Assembly (NCBI GenBank): GCA_002350105.1
Contig: DEDT01000051.1
Span: 1 to 46,842 of the forward strand
DNA length: 46,842 nucleotides
Direction of reading: 5' to 3'
From: Selenomonadaceae bacterium UBA2897
Lineage (GTDB): Bacteria > Bacillota > Negativicutes > Selenomonadales > Selenomonadaceae
Positions 7,390 through 15,483 of this stretch are shown one piece after another. Below the pieces are notes generated by a model that worked only from the letters and a program-made list of their open reading frames with translations, did not search any database and was not told the origin of the DNA. The stretch's first letter is position 1. Each line of letters starts with the position of its first letter. The position numbers and the translations under genes were made by a program.

Positions 7390-8424
7390 TTATTTTAACA
7401 TATCCCACGTCATTGCGGTGCCTCTGGCGATATCGTGCGCAGCCTTTTTTCCTAATAAGACGTCATAATACTTCGGCGGCAGTCCTAGCCCCGGACGGAT
7501 GATACGCATGTTCTTTTCCGTAAACATCTCCCCCTTTTTCACATCCGCCACTACATACAGACTCCGCCGATAGGCCAGGGAGCCTTTTTCCTGTTCTTGC
7601 GGGCCATAGGCCACTTCGCCGAGTGCCTCATATGCTGTACGGCATTCGCGGACCAGCTGGGCGAATTCCTGCGGTTCCATGGAGAAGGCGGCGTCTACGC
7701 CGCCTTCGGCGCGGCTCAGGGTGAAGTGCTTTTCGATGACGGTCGCGCCCAGTGCAATGCTGGCGACGGCGGCGCCGATGCCCAGCGTATGGTCTGACAG
7801 GCCCACGTTGCAGTGGAACAAGTCACGCATATGTGGTATCGTGCGCAGGTTCGTGCCCGCCGGTGTTGCCGGGTAACTGGAGGTGCATTTCAGCAGCGTC
7901 AGGTCCTGGCAACCATTTTCCCTGGCCGTGCGTACGAGGTCGTCCAGCTCAGCGACGGATGCCATGCCAGTCGAGGCGATGATGGGCTTACCCGTCTGCG
8001 CGATGCGCCGCACCAGCGGCAGATCTACGTTTTCGAAGGAGGCCAGCTTGTAGAATGGCACGTGCAGCCCCTCCAGAAAATCGACCGCCGTGGCATCGAA
8101 CGGTGTGCTGAAACACAGAATACCGCACTTTTGCGCATGAGCGAAGATTTCCGCCTGCCACTCCCAGGGGGTATAGGCCTTTTGGTAGAGCTCATACAGC
8201 GACTTGCCCTGCCAGAGGCTATGCGGATCCGAGATAAAGAACTCGCCGTCCGACTTGTCTATCGTCAGGGTATCTGCCGTATAGGTCTGCAGCTTGATGG
8301 CATCTGCCCCTGCCTCCGCGGCAGCCTCGACGATTTTCAGCGCCCGGTCCAAAGAGTGGTTATGGTTGCCACTCATCTCGGCAATCAGGAACGGCCGCTC
8401 CGAATGCTGAAACGAAAAACTCAT
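7390..8424 (-). CDS. pseI: Pseudaminic acid synthase
   Basis: This 344-residue NeuB-family enzyme condenses 2,4-diacetamido-2,4,6-trideoxy-L-altrose with phosphoenolpyruvate to give Pse. The N-terminal barrel begins with IAEMSGNHN, a form typical of PseI rather than sialic acid synthase, and the segment RAEGGVDAAFSMEP is also characteristic. The C-terminal SAF (antifreeze-like) domain covers about residues 285-344. Its ATG overlaps the stop of pseG as ATGA, so the two are translated together. It is the last gene before the convergent terminator region. Length and motifs are normal for the family. No poly-G tract of seven or more is present, unlike the nearby decoration genes. Confidence 0.93.
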   Translation of the reverse strand: MSFSFQHSERPFLIAEMSGNHNHSLDRALKIVEAAAEAGADAIKLQTYTADTLTIDKSDGEFFISDPHSLWQGKSLYELYQKAYTPWEWQAEIFAHAQKCGILCFSTPFDATAVDFLEGLHVPFYKLASFENVDLPLVRRIAQTGKPIIASTGMASVAELDDLVRTARENGCQDLTLLKCTSSYPATPAGTNLRTIPHMRDLFHCNVGLSDHTLGIGAAVASIALGATVIEKHFTLSRAEGGVDAAFSMEPQEFAQLVRECRTAYEALGEVAYGPQEQEKGSLAYRRSLYVVADVKKGEMFTEKNMRIIRPGLGLPPKYYDVLLGKKAAHDIARGTAMTWDMLK

Positions 8425-9536
8425 TTTGCTTCACTCCCATCTTCCATGAATGGCATATATGGCGCCACCGTGTACGTGTTCCCCGCCATGAGGCGGAAGC
8501 CCGCCGCACTCTGCGCCTGCAGCTGCTCACTGGTTAACTGGCCGATCGCCTCCAACAGCGTCTCCTCCGTGACCTCCGCGGCACGGCCCACATAGGTCTG
8601 CACGCCCACCGCGGCGCAGTCAGCACAGCCTGGCAACTGGTTGTCGGCCACGGCCGTGACCAGCGCGGGGAGTCCCAGATAGCAGCGCTCCCAGGTGGTG
8701 GTCCCGCCCGCACTCAGCATCAGGTCGGACGCAGCCATCAATGCAGCCATATTATCCACCTGACAGTGGTACGTCAACCAGGCCACGCCATCACAAAGCT
8801 GGCGTACGGCCTCGCGCTGCGCGTTGCTCCTGCCCACGACGACGACGGCACGGAAAGCCCATCCCGGCTCCTGACGCAGTCGTTGCAGGGCTCGGATGGC
8901 CTTGCTGGTCTCGTCCGTCCGATCTGCACCACCGTAAAAGACCAGCAGCTGCCGAATCTCGCCGGTGCGTACACGCAGACGCAGCTGGCGGCGCGCGGTA
9001 TAAAACTCCCGCCGCAGGAGCGCGTACTGCGGGCCCTCGAGCAAGCGGCAATGCGCAGGCACCAGCCCCGCATAGCGGTGCTCCGCCTGCAAGTGGAAAT
9101 TCTGGTCGAGGAGCACGTCGCAGTCATGCTTTCTATTCGCCAAATCATCAATGACGAAGATATGTCGCACATGCGGCCGCAAAGCTCGCTCCCAGCACTC
9201 ATCTATAGCATAGCTGTCTACCACCAGCCAGTCAATAGGCTCAGTCATACCTCGCAACGCCGCCCGTGTGTCCTTGGCATCTACCGCCTGCCGCACGGTC
9301 AGCCAGGCCGCATACCCCGTCAGGCCAGATTCCGGCTCCACCTGCGGCAGTTCCGCCACCGCGAAGCCCCGCTCCCGCACCAGGGCCATCATATGACCCG
9401 GCAGTTCCCGCGATATGAACACCACCTCCGCCCTACGCTCGTCCCGCAAGCGCTCGGCCAGGGTCAGGCACCGCATCACATGCCCGCTGCCAATAACTGT
9501 AGATGCGTCCACACGTATAACAACACGCACGATCAT
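8421..9536 (-). CDS. pseG: UDP-2,4-diacetamido-2,4,6-trideoxy-altropyranose hydrolase
   Basis: This 371-residue GT-B-fold hydrolase removes UDP from the fourth-step sugar, the step before PseI. The start VVIRVDASTVIGSGHVMRC carries the conserved GxGH loop with the catalytic His, and the C-terminal half has the nucleotide-binding SAGGTTTWE stretch. A perfect AGGAGG site precedes the ATG. It follows the DUF4411 gene by 11 bases, so it may be transcribed through the toxin-antitoxin-like pair as well as from the main operon. In many species PseG carries a fused GNAT domain; here it does not, and a matching GNAT domain is found fused to the formyltransferase at 1829-2908 instead. Confidence 0.92.
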   Translation of the reverse strand: MIVRVVIRVDASTVIGSGHVMRCLTLAERLRDERRAEVVFISRELPGHMMALVRERGFAVAELPQVEPESGLTGYAAWLTVRQAVDAKDTRAALRGMTEPIDWLVVDSYAIDECWERALRPHVRHIFVIDDLANRKHDCDVLLDQNFHLQAEHRYAGLVPAHCRLLEGPQYALLRREFYTARRQLRLRVRTGEIRQLLVFYGGADRTDETSKAIRALQRLRQEPGWAFRAVVVVGRSNAQREAVRQLCDGVAWLTYHCQVDNMAALMAASDLMLSAGGTTTWERCYLGLPALVTAVADNQLPGCADCAAVGVQTYVGRAAEVTEETLLEAIGQLTSEQLQAQSAAGFRLMAGNTYTVAPYMPFMEDGSEAK

Positions 9537-9547
9537 TTCCTCCTAAG

Positions 9548-10060
9548 CTAAAGCTTGAAATTCATCTTACGCATGAAGTCAAACAAGCCTATGCACGATA
9601 CCTTGAAATGACTTGCTACATCGGGTATCTTCACCTTTTTCGATTGAGACTTTGTCGATAAGTTACCCGAGGGTTGTTCCTGGGTGACAATTTGCGCATT
9701 ATTCATTACAATAGCCGCTGCTATTAACCAGGGATCTGCTATTTTTTGTGGCATCCATGACGTGATTCCTGCCCTATTATAAAAACCACATGTGGCCACA
9801 TATTGTATAACTTTTCTGTATGCATCTGTTATATCCTGTTGTCTGGTAGAAAGCGCTGAGAATCGACTTATACTTTCCAGCCAAGGACCGATTTCATCAT
9901 CTTGCTTGATTTCATTAGCCACAGGCTGTATGACGACTACATCAGGATGTAACAGGCACTTTTGTAAGTGTTTCCAAAAAGAAGGAGCTATATCGTACGC
10001 ATAAAAATTACGTGCAGGCGTAATGAAACAATTTGAATCCAGTAAATAGATTGTAGTCAC
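9548..10060 (-). CDS. DUF4411 PIN-like protein, putative toxin
   Basis: This 170-residue protein starts with LLDSNCFI, a PIN-like first strand bearing an acidic residue, and continues with a QPVANEIK segment and a C-terminal pair of strands. These features fit the DUF4411 family of PIN-like proteins that are found beside ImmA-type proteins. PIN domains are usually metal-dependent ribonucleases. Translation starts at GTG, overlapping the stop of the ImmA-like gene as GTGA, so the pair is coupled. Base composition is lower in G+C than pseG just downstream. The toxin role is inferred from family and context. Confidence 0.75.
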   Translation of the reverse strand: MTTIYLLDSNCFITPARNFYAYDIAPSFWKHLQKCLLHPDVVVIQPVANEIKQDDEIGPWLESISRFSALSTRQQDITDAYRKVIQYVATCGFYNRAGITSWMPQKIADPWLIAAAIVMNNAQIVTQEQPSGNLSTKSQSKKVKIPDVASHFKVSCIGLFDFMRKMNFKL

Positions 10061-11250
10061 GCCATACGCCTCCTTGCATACTCCATCAATTTAGAGAAAG
10101 TCTTATTGGTTGTTTTAGTTAATCTGTAAGCATCTAAATAGGAAGTTTGACCGCTTTTAGTACTTGCGTCCAAAGCCTGCAAGAATCGAGCATCCCAATG
10201 GCTAGCCCGGGTAGCATAATAGTTTCCGCCAGAATTCGCTTTTTCCTTTTTTTTGCTATTCTCCCGATATTTCTCAATGATAAACCTTACCAGCGTTCGA
10301 TACTTTACGCGAGAAATGTAGCCATAATCTAATGCTCTTCGGATAACAGGTACCTCACCACAACGAAAATACTTGGCTACGTTATGTACTATCGTCTCTG
10401 TATCAGATTGCTCATATTTTGATTCTTCCTGCCACCTCATGGAAAACATTTCATTCGGTAACAATAACTCTGCGGCAACAGCATTACACAATGTTTCCAA
10501 CGGATCCACTAAAAAGGTTTCACATCCTGCATTCAATAAATTATTTTTTCCAATCCAGATATGCGCTAACTCATGTGCTAAGGAAAACACTTTACCATTT
10601 ACAGTATCATTAGCATTAATAAAGATTAAAGGAGCAAAATCATCAACGAGTACAAAAGCGCGAAATTCTCGAATCTGCAGTTGTCGATTTCCAGCGGGGC
10701 CGACACTTCGGCTCTGCATGACCAAAATATTCGCTTGTTCAGCATGCGCGCGTAAATATTGAAAGCTACATTCACGCCCCGCCGGTATCGAGCGATACCA
10801 TTCCTGCGGTAAATTCAATACGTCGCGAATAGAATCTGCAATGATAGCTGCATTATCTTCTTCCTTCATGCAGCCAACAAAAGGCAAACTTTCAAAACCA
10901 TTATCCCGACGATGATCTGACATCCACCCCTGTACCAGTTGCATGTGATTAACAACGTCGATAAGCTCTCGACTTGTATCCATCTTTGATAGACTGTCAA
11001 CGGTTCTATATGATACTGCCGCATCCTCATCTTTAGGAGGCTCTTCGAGAAAAAAATACCCAAAGGGTATTTTGGTGTGCTTACTTATTTTTTCTATACC
11101 AGCAAATGTCGGCTGACTTTTTTTTTCAATCCATTCATCCAACAACCGTAAATCTTCTTGTTGTTTTGGTGTTAACGGTTGTTGACGCTGCAACGTATGT
11201 TTTACCCACGATAAAATTGATGGATTTACATCCACTTTTACTGATGCCAT
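10057..11250 (-). CDS. ImmA/IrrE-family metallopeptidase, putative antitoxin partner
   Basis: This 397-residue protein has a zinc-peptidase motif HELAH at residues 226-230 and a downstream AVAAELLLP segment that supplies the third ligand. Residues 1-70 resemble the helical N-terminal part of COG2856 proteins and are probably a degenerate HTH region. The C-terminal 130 residues are basic. Such proteins regulate by cleaving a repressor, or act as the partner of a toxin; the coupled DUF4411 gene favours the second. The ATG is preceded by AAGGTGG about ten bases upstream. The preceding 169 bases hold no gene and probably the promoter, so the pair may be an independently regulated insert within the pse operon. 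Confidence 0.8.
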   Translation of the reverse strand: MASVKVDVNPSILSWVKHTLQRQQPLTPKQQEDLRLLDEWIEKKSQPTFAGIEKISKHTKIPFGYFFLEEPPKDEDAAVSYRTVDSLSKMDTSRELIDVVNHMQLVQGWMSDHRRDNGFESLPFVGCMKEEDNAAIIADSIRDVLNLPQEWYRSIPAGRECSFQYLRAHAEQANILVMQSRSVGPAGNRQLQIREFRAFVLVDDFAPLIFINANDTVNGKVFSLAHELAHIWIGKNNLLNAGCETFLVDPLETLCNAVAAELLLPNEMFSMRWQEESKYEQSDTETIVHNVAKYFRCGEVPVIRRALDYGYISRVKYRTLVRFIIEKYRENSKKKEKANSGGNYYATRASHWDARFLQALDASTKSGQTSYLDAYRLTKTTNKTFSKLMEYARRRMA

Positions 11251-11419
11251 AATACGTTAACACCACCTTTTTATAGTTTGTGCAAATTCCATTTTAACAC
11301 AGGATATTACGCTAAACTTTTGCCAAATTACGTATAGACAAATCCATTAAGCGAAACACGTCGCCTTGGTACTCTATGCATTGCTATCGCTCCATTCTTG
11401 CTGTCATAGGTCGATATCA

Positions 11420-11644
11420 TTACAATTCGTATCTTTTGAAAAGTCGAACATACGCACATAACTCATTGTTAGGACGCACTTCCCATCCGGCTGCCTGCGC
11501 TTCCTCCTCAGAATCTGCCACATAAAGGTATGCTTCTTTTGGGGTTCGAAATGGCCCACGGTCTTTCGGAGCTGTCGCAAATAGACATTTCAATCTATTG
11601 ATAAGAAAATATTCCGAATACGGCACTGGTACTGTTCTTGACAT
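11420..11644 (-). CDS. Small protein of unknown function next to ACP copy B
   Basis: This protein of about 74 residues begins MSRTVPVPYSEYFLIN when started at 11644, where AGGAAG lies nine bases upstream. An ATG three codons earlier has its ribosome site directly abutting and is less likely. The start follows the ACP stop by five bases, so the gene belongs to the adenylation/ACP unit. The middle contains acidic DSEEEAQAAGW and a terminal aromatic-basic patch (LFKRYEL). I do not recognise a family. By analogy with small helpers of adenylation domains it could assist loading, but it lacks an obvious MbtH signature, so no function is assigned. Confidence 0.55.
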   Translation of the reverse strand: MSRTVPVPYSEYFLINRLKCLFATAPKDRGPFRTPKEAYLYVADSEEEAQAAGWEVRPNNELCAYVRLFKRYEL

Positions 11645-11649
11645 ACAGA

Positions 11650-11889
11650 TCATCTTCCTTTACTATACGCAACAATTAGATCTGCCATTGCTTTTACGCT
11701 ACGGAAATGCTCTGGTACAATGTCCTCTGGGTCGAGCTCGATATCGAACTCCTCTTCGATGTCCGAGACAAGGCGCACCATGTCGAAAGAGTCGATAAGA
11801 TGTGCTGAGAGGAGATCAGTATCCGGATCATCGGGAATATCTTTATTTACCTTGCGCAATACTGCGAGCAAACGCGCTTCTGTATTCAT
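11650..11889 (-). CDS. Acyl/peptidyl carrier protein, copy B (DltC-like)
   Basis: This 79-residue carrier protein has LIDSFDMVRL, with Ser34 as the phosphopantetheine site, followed by an acidic SDIEEEFDIEL helix. The motif D-S-F and the sequence around it are closer to DltC and other aminoacyl carriers than to the two W-D-S carriers in this locus. Its ATG overlaps the stop of the adenylation gene as ATGA, which strongly suggests that it is the carrier loaded by that enzyme. The loaded group would then be passed to an acyltransferase, perhaps the AAC(3)-like protein or a GNAT. The identity of the amino or carboxylic acid is not predictable here. Confidence 0.85.
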   Translation of the reverse strand: MNTEARLLAVLRKVNKDIPDDPDTDLLSAHLIDSFDMVRLVSDIEEEFDIELDPEDIVPEHFRSVKAMADLIVAYSKGR

Positions 11890-13409
11890 GCTTCTTTCAC
11901 CTGCTCCTTCAAAGCTGTGCGGTCAATCTTGCCATTAAGGTTCAACGGCATAGCCGCGAGATGATGGATGGCCCCTGGCATCATGTAGTGCGGGACAAGC
12001 TGCGCGAGGCCATGCTTGAGCGTTTCTTCGTCTGTCTTGCCCACATAAAAGATATGGATGCGGTCGCGCTCCGCATCATAGACGCAGGCATTCGCATCAA
12101 CACCCGCCAAAGAACCCGCCGCTGTCTCAATCTCACCGAGCTCAATGCGATAGCCCATGTGCTTAATCTGGAAATCCTTACGCCCATCATACATGAGCTC
12201 GCCACGCTCATTATAATGGACCAGGTCGCCCGTGCGATAGATGATTTCATGATAGGCTGTGTTTAAGGGATTTTGCACAAATGCCGCTTGCGTCTTTTTT
12301 GCATCTGCATAATACCCACAGGCTAAAGATGTTCCTCGAATACAAAGCTCTCCTATTCGTCCAATTTCATCAGGTGTAATTTTCTTATCGCTATCAGACA
12401 GCAGTAGAATATCTGTATTCTTGCATGGCTTACCTATGGGCAGCGTTTCCGTTATTGAATATTTACGATCAATGACATAATACGTACAAGCATCACATGC
12501 TTCTGTTGGACCATACAAGTTAATAAAGCGCGCTTGCGGATAAGCATCGCGCCACAAATTCAACTGCTTTACAGGCATTATTTCACCACAAAATGCCACC
12601 AAGCACAAATCTGGACGTTCTTTTACACGCAACCCTTTCATATTTGCCACAACACACAATGCTGAAGGTGACCACATAATGGCATTCACTCGTTTTTCCA
12701 GCAATATTTTCATTAACTTCGCTGGGAATGAAAACAATTCTTGTGGCAAAAGTTGAGTCATTGAGCCAGTAATTATTGGCAAATACACATCCTGTATAGA
12801 AAGATCAAAATACAGCGGAGCCTGATTACCAAAAACATTCTGTGCATCAATACAAAAAGTATCGGCAAACCAGCATACGTAGTCTAACACAGAGCGCTGA
12901 GATATTATAACGCCTTTAGGCGTACCCGTCGAACCTGATGTAAAGAGCACATAGCAGATATCCGTATCAATGACTTGCTGCGCAGCGGCATCCACTGCTG
13001 CTTCATCTGCTGCCGGCCGCATCATTGCTTCGTATGTCAGCACCTTTGCTTCACCGGCAAAGGCCTTTGCCGCATCCTCGTGTGCCTCATCCGTTACGAC
13101 GACGGCAGGCTGGAGGGTTGTGAGAATCTTTTGAATACGGGATTCCGGCATCGCCGTGTCCAAAGGGGTATAAAAATTTCCACTGTACAGCGCACCGAGA
13201 AAAGCGGCGATGCAGACCGCACTCTTGTCAAGGAAAACAGCCACGGGCTGATGGTGCAAGCCCAGCCCCAGCAATACGGACGCCACGCGCCGCGCCTCTG
13301 TACGGAGTTCGCTAAACGTCATCTCCCGCGTTGCATCAGCAAAAGCCACTTTTGCAGGGAATTTTGCCGCCGTCAGTTCGAGATAATCGGTTACCGTTGT
13401 CAATGCCAT
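11886..13409 (-). CDS. Stand-alone adenylation enzyme (DltA/NRPS A-domain-like)
   Basis: This 507-residue AMP-forming ligase has the P-loop-like core YVLFTSGSTGTPKG at residues 153-166, NLYGPTEACDACTYY mid-protein, YRTGD, and the catalytic Lys in NLNGKIDR near the C-terminus. Such enzymes activate an amino or carboxylic acid with ATP and load it onto a carrier thiol. The start at 13409 follows the KASIII stop by 16 bases with AAGGGGG upstream; an earlier in-frame start overlaps the KASIII coding end. No condensation or thioesterase domain is present, so the product must be handed to another enzyme. The D-alanyl system DltA-DltC is the nearest known analogue, but no DltB or DltD is seen. Substrate is unknown. 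Confidence 0.88.
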   Translation of the reverse strand: MALTTVTDYLELTAAKFPAKVAFADATREMTFSELRTEARRVASVLLGLGLHHQPVAVFLDKSAVCIAAFLGALYSGNFYTPLDTAMPESRIQKILTTLQPAVVVTDEAHEDAAKAFAGEAKVLTYEAMMRPAADEAAVDAAAQQVIDTDICYVLFTSGSTGTPKGVIISQRSVLDYVCWFADTFCIDAQNVFGNQAPLYFDLSIQDVYLPIITGSMTQLLPQELFSFPAKLMKILLEKRVNAIMWSPSALCVVANMKGLRVKERPDLCLVAFCGEIMPVKQLNLWRDAYPQARFINLYGPTEACDACTYYVIDRKYSITETLPIGKPCKNTDILLLSDSDKKITPDEIGRIGELCIRGTSLACGYYADAKKTQAAFVQNPLNTAYHEIIYRTGDLVHYNERGELMYDGRKDFQIKHMGYRIELGEIETAAGSLAGVDANACVYDAERDRIHIFYVGKTDEETLKHGLAQLVPHYMMPGAIHHLAAMPLNLNGKIDRTALKEQVKEA

Positions 13410-13425
13410 ACTACCTGCCCCCTTC

Positions 13426-14481
13426 TCACGCCAAAGTAACCGGTGCAAAAATCTGCGTACTTGAAAGGTCAATGAGGCCTGCCGCACAGGTAAGTCCCGT
13501 ACCAAACCCGCAGGCCAGCACGCGCTTCAGCGCCTCATTCTGTCCCACGTAACGCTGCGAGAGCAAGAGCGGAATCGATGTGCAACTTGTATTGCCTGTA
13601 TGCTCAATAGCGATAGGTGCACGCCCTTTTGCCTTTAATTTCCGTGCCACATAGTTTACAATCATCGCATTGGCCTGATGCAACGCAAAGAGGTCGATAT
13701 TCTCCCCCGTAATATTGCAAAGGTCATAGACACGCTGCACAACGCCCTTTACCTCATGCAGTGCAAATGTCATGACCTCCATGCCATCCATGTACATATT
13801 CTCGGCCGTGCGCACGTTGCCGTCCTCGTCTTCATGCGGTACATCGGTGACGCCGGACACGTGCGGCGTACGACAGCCGCCCGCCGGAATTATGAGCTTG
13901 TCCGCACGACTGCCATCCGTATAAAAAGCAAAGCCCGACGGCGCGGCCGACATATCACGCGTCAGGAGCGTTGCACTCCCTGCATCACCCAGTACGAGGC
14001 GCAGTGCACGGTCCTGCGGATGAATCGTCTTGGTCAGCGTATCGCCAACACAGAGCAGAGCACGGTGCGCATAGCCGCTCGCAAGGAGCAGGGAAGCCTG
14101 AAACAGACCATAAACGTAGCCCGCACAGCCGAAATTCAGGTCAAAAACAAGGATATCGTTGCGCAGGCCCAGACGCTCCTGCAACACCGAGGATGTATTC
14201 GGAATGCGGTAATCCGGCGTCTCCGTGACGAAAACGAGCGCATCAATATCCTCCGGCGCATACCGCCCTGCTGCCCGCAGCTGCCCTGCCGCCGCCGCGC
14301 AGAGATCCGCCGTTGTCTCATGCTCTGTGGTCACATGCACGCCTTGAATGCCCGTGACCGCCATCACCTTACGCACATACTCCTCACCATACGACGAGGC
14401 CAGTGAGAGGAAATCCAGCTTTCCCGCCGGCAACGCGGTCGCGATGCTATCGATACGAACGTTATCAAATAGTCTGTCCAT
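13426..14481 (-). CDS. KASIII (FabH)-like 3-oxoacyl-ACP synthase, copy B
   Basis: This 351-residue third KASIII-like enzyme keeps C119 (in NFGCAGY), H268 (in LHQANA) and N297 (in TGNTSCTS). It is the closest of the three to ordinary FabH around the Asn. It lies directly between the SDR and adenylation genes, with a four-base gap to the SDR, so it belongs to set B. With the ACP at 15259 and the SDR it could form a 3-hydroxyacyl-ACP. An insert at about residues 205-230 (PHEDEDGNVRTAE) resembles the matching region of copy A1 and is missing in copy A2, which suggests A1 and B share a role. No long G tract is present. Confidence 0.87.
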   Translation of the reverse strand: MDRLFDNVRIDSIATALPAGKLDFLSLASSYGEEYVRKVMAVTGIQGVHVTTEHETTADLCAAAAGQLRAAGRYAPEDIDALVFVTETPDYRIPNTSSVLQERLGLRNDILVFDLNFGCAGYVYGLFQASLLLASGYAHRALLCVGDTLTKTIHPQDRALRLVLGDAGSATLLTRDMSAAPSGFAFYTDGSRADKLIIPAGGCRTPHVSGVTDVPHEDEDGNVRTAENMYMDGMEVMTFALHEVKGVVQRVYDLCNITGENIDLFALHQANAMIVNYVARKLKAKGRAPIAIEHTGNTSCTSIPLLLSQRYVGQNEALKRVLACGFGTGLTCAAGLIDLSSTQIFAPVTLA

Positions 14482-14485
14482 AAAC

Positions 14486-15241
14486 TCAAGCGTCTCCTAA
14501 CATATAGCCACCATCGATGATAAAATCAGTACCGGTAATCCAATGTGCCTCATCTGATAACAGGAACAACACCATAGATGAAACGTCCTGCGGCTTACCA
14601 AGTCCAAGCAGATGTCGCTGCTCAATTGCCGTATAATCGAGGCCTGCCTCCATCTCCTGCTGTACCATTTCCGTACGCACACAGCCTGGGCTGACACTGT
14701 TGATACGACTACCGTTCTTACAGATTTCTCTAGCAAGACTTGCTACAGCATTCTTACTTGCTGCTTTCGCCGCTGCATAAGCAAACATGCCGCCCGCGCC
14801 TCTATGTGCAGCACATGATGAGAACATCACGAATGAGCTGCCTGCGTTTGTATATTTTTTCTTGCTGAGCATTTGCACGAGCTTGGCGCCAGCCCAAAAG
14901 CTGACATCCATCATACGCCGTGCTTTTTCTTCATCATAGCGCCGCAAGGGTGTAGGAAACGAAATACCTGCCGCATGAACAGCACCATCAAACTTGCCAT
15001 TGCGTGTCACAGCCTCTACGATAGACTCTTGCATGGCCACGTAATCACAGACATCACAAGCACATACCTGTATATTTTCATGAACTTTTGATAACTCATG
15101 CAGGCGTTCCTCATTACGTGCTATTGCCAACACATGTGCACCGGCATCAGCCAACTGCAATGCAATTGTTTTTCCCATACCAGAGGAAGCTCCTGTTACC
15201 AAGAAATGCTTTCCTTTGAAATTAAACAATATATTTGCCAT
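14486..15241 (-). CDS. Short-chain dehydrogenase/reductase (FabG-like), copy B
   Basis: This 251-residue SDR has the cofactor loop TGASSGMG at residues 17-24, the catalytic Ser in MFSSCAAH and Y-A-A-A-K near residue 158. It parallels the SDR at 3991-4740 closely, including the ending IIDGGYM, so the two appear to be paralogues serving the two acyl sets. The likely reaction is reduction of the 3-oxoacyl chain on the ACP encoded 17 bases upstream. Unlike its paralogue it has no poly-G tract, so this copy should be stably expressed. A sugar oxidoreductase role is the main alternative. Confidence 0.85.
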   Translation of the reverse strand: MANILFNFKGKHFLVTGASSGMGKTIALQLADAGAHVLAIARNEERLHELSKVHENIQVCACDVCDYVAMQESIVEAVTRNGKFDGAVHAAGISFPTPLRRYDEEKARRMMDVSFWAGAKLVQMLSKKKYTNAGSSFVMFSSCAAHRGAGGMFAYAAAKAASKNAVASLAREICKNGSRINSVSPGCVRTEMVQQEMEAGLDYTAIEQRHLLGLGKPQDVSSMVLFLLSDEAHWITGTDFIIDGGYMLGDA

Positions 15242-15258
15242 TCAACTATCGCCACCCT

Positions 15259-15480
15259 TTAGTCAAATGCTAAATGATACAAGTCTGCCACCGTCCCCGC
15301 ATCTCGTACTTGCTTTGGAAGAATCTTTTTATCTGTATAATCACTCATCGCCGCTAAATAAGCGACATAAGCAATAGAGTCCCAACCTTCCAAGCTGGAT
15401 AGTTCCGTGTTCATTTGCAGTTCATTTTCGTCCTCGTCTAAGACTTCTGCCATCGTAGTTAAAAATTCTTTCTCTTCCAT
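15259..15480 (-). CDS. Acyl carrier protein, copy C
   Basis: This 73-residue ACP has GWDSIAYV with Ser35 as the phosphopantetheine site, and an acidic N-terminal helix (LDEDENELQ). A GGAG site stands six bases before the ATG. It lies three bases after the AAC(3)-like acyltransferase gene and just before the SDR, in the same relative order as ACP copy A. Length and motif match copy A, which supports duplication of one ancestral ACP-SDR-KASIII set. Confidence 0.85.
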   Translation of the reverse strand: MEEKEFLTTMAEVLDEDENELQMNTELSSLEGWDSIAYVAYLAAMSDYTDKKILPKQVRDAGTVADLYHLAFD

Positions 15481-15483
15481 TGT

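Noticed and set aside
2942..14481. A polyketide synthase or non-ribosomal peptide cluster
   Set aside because: KASIII-like, SDR, ACP and A-domain genes are present, but no ketosynthase I/II, acyltransferase domain, condensation or thioesterase domain. Interleaving with pse genes favours sugar decoration.
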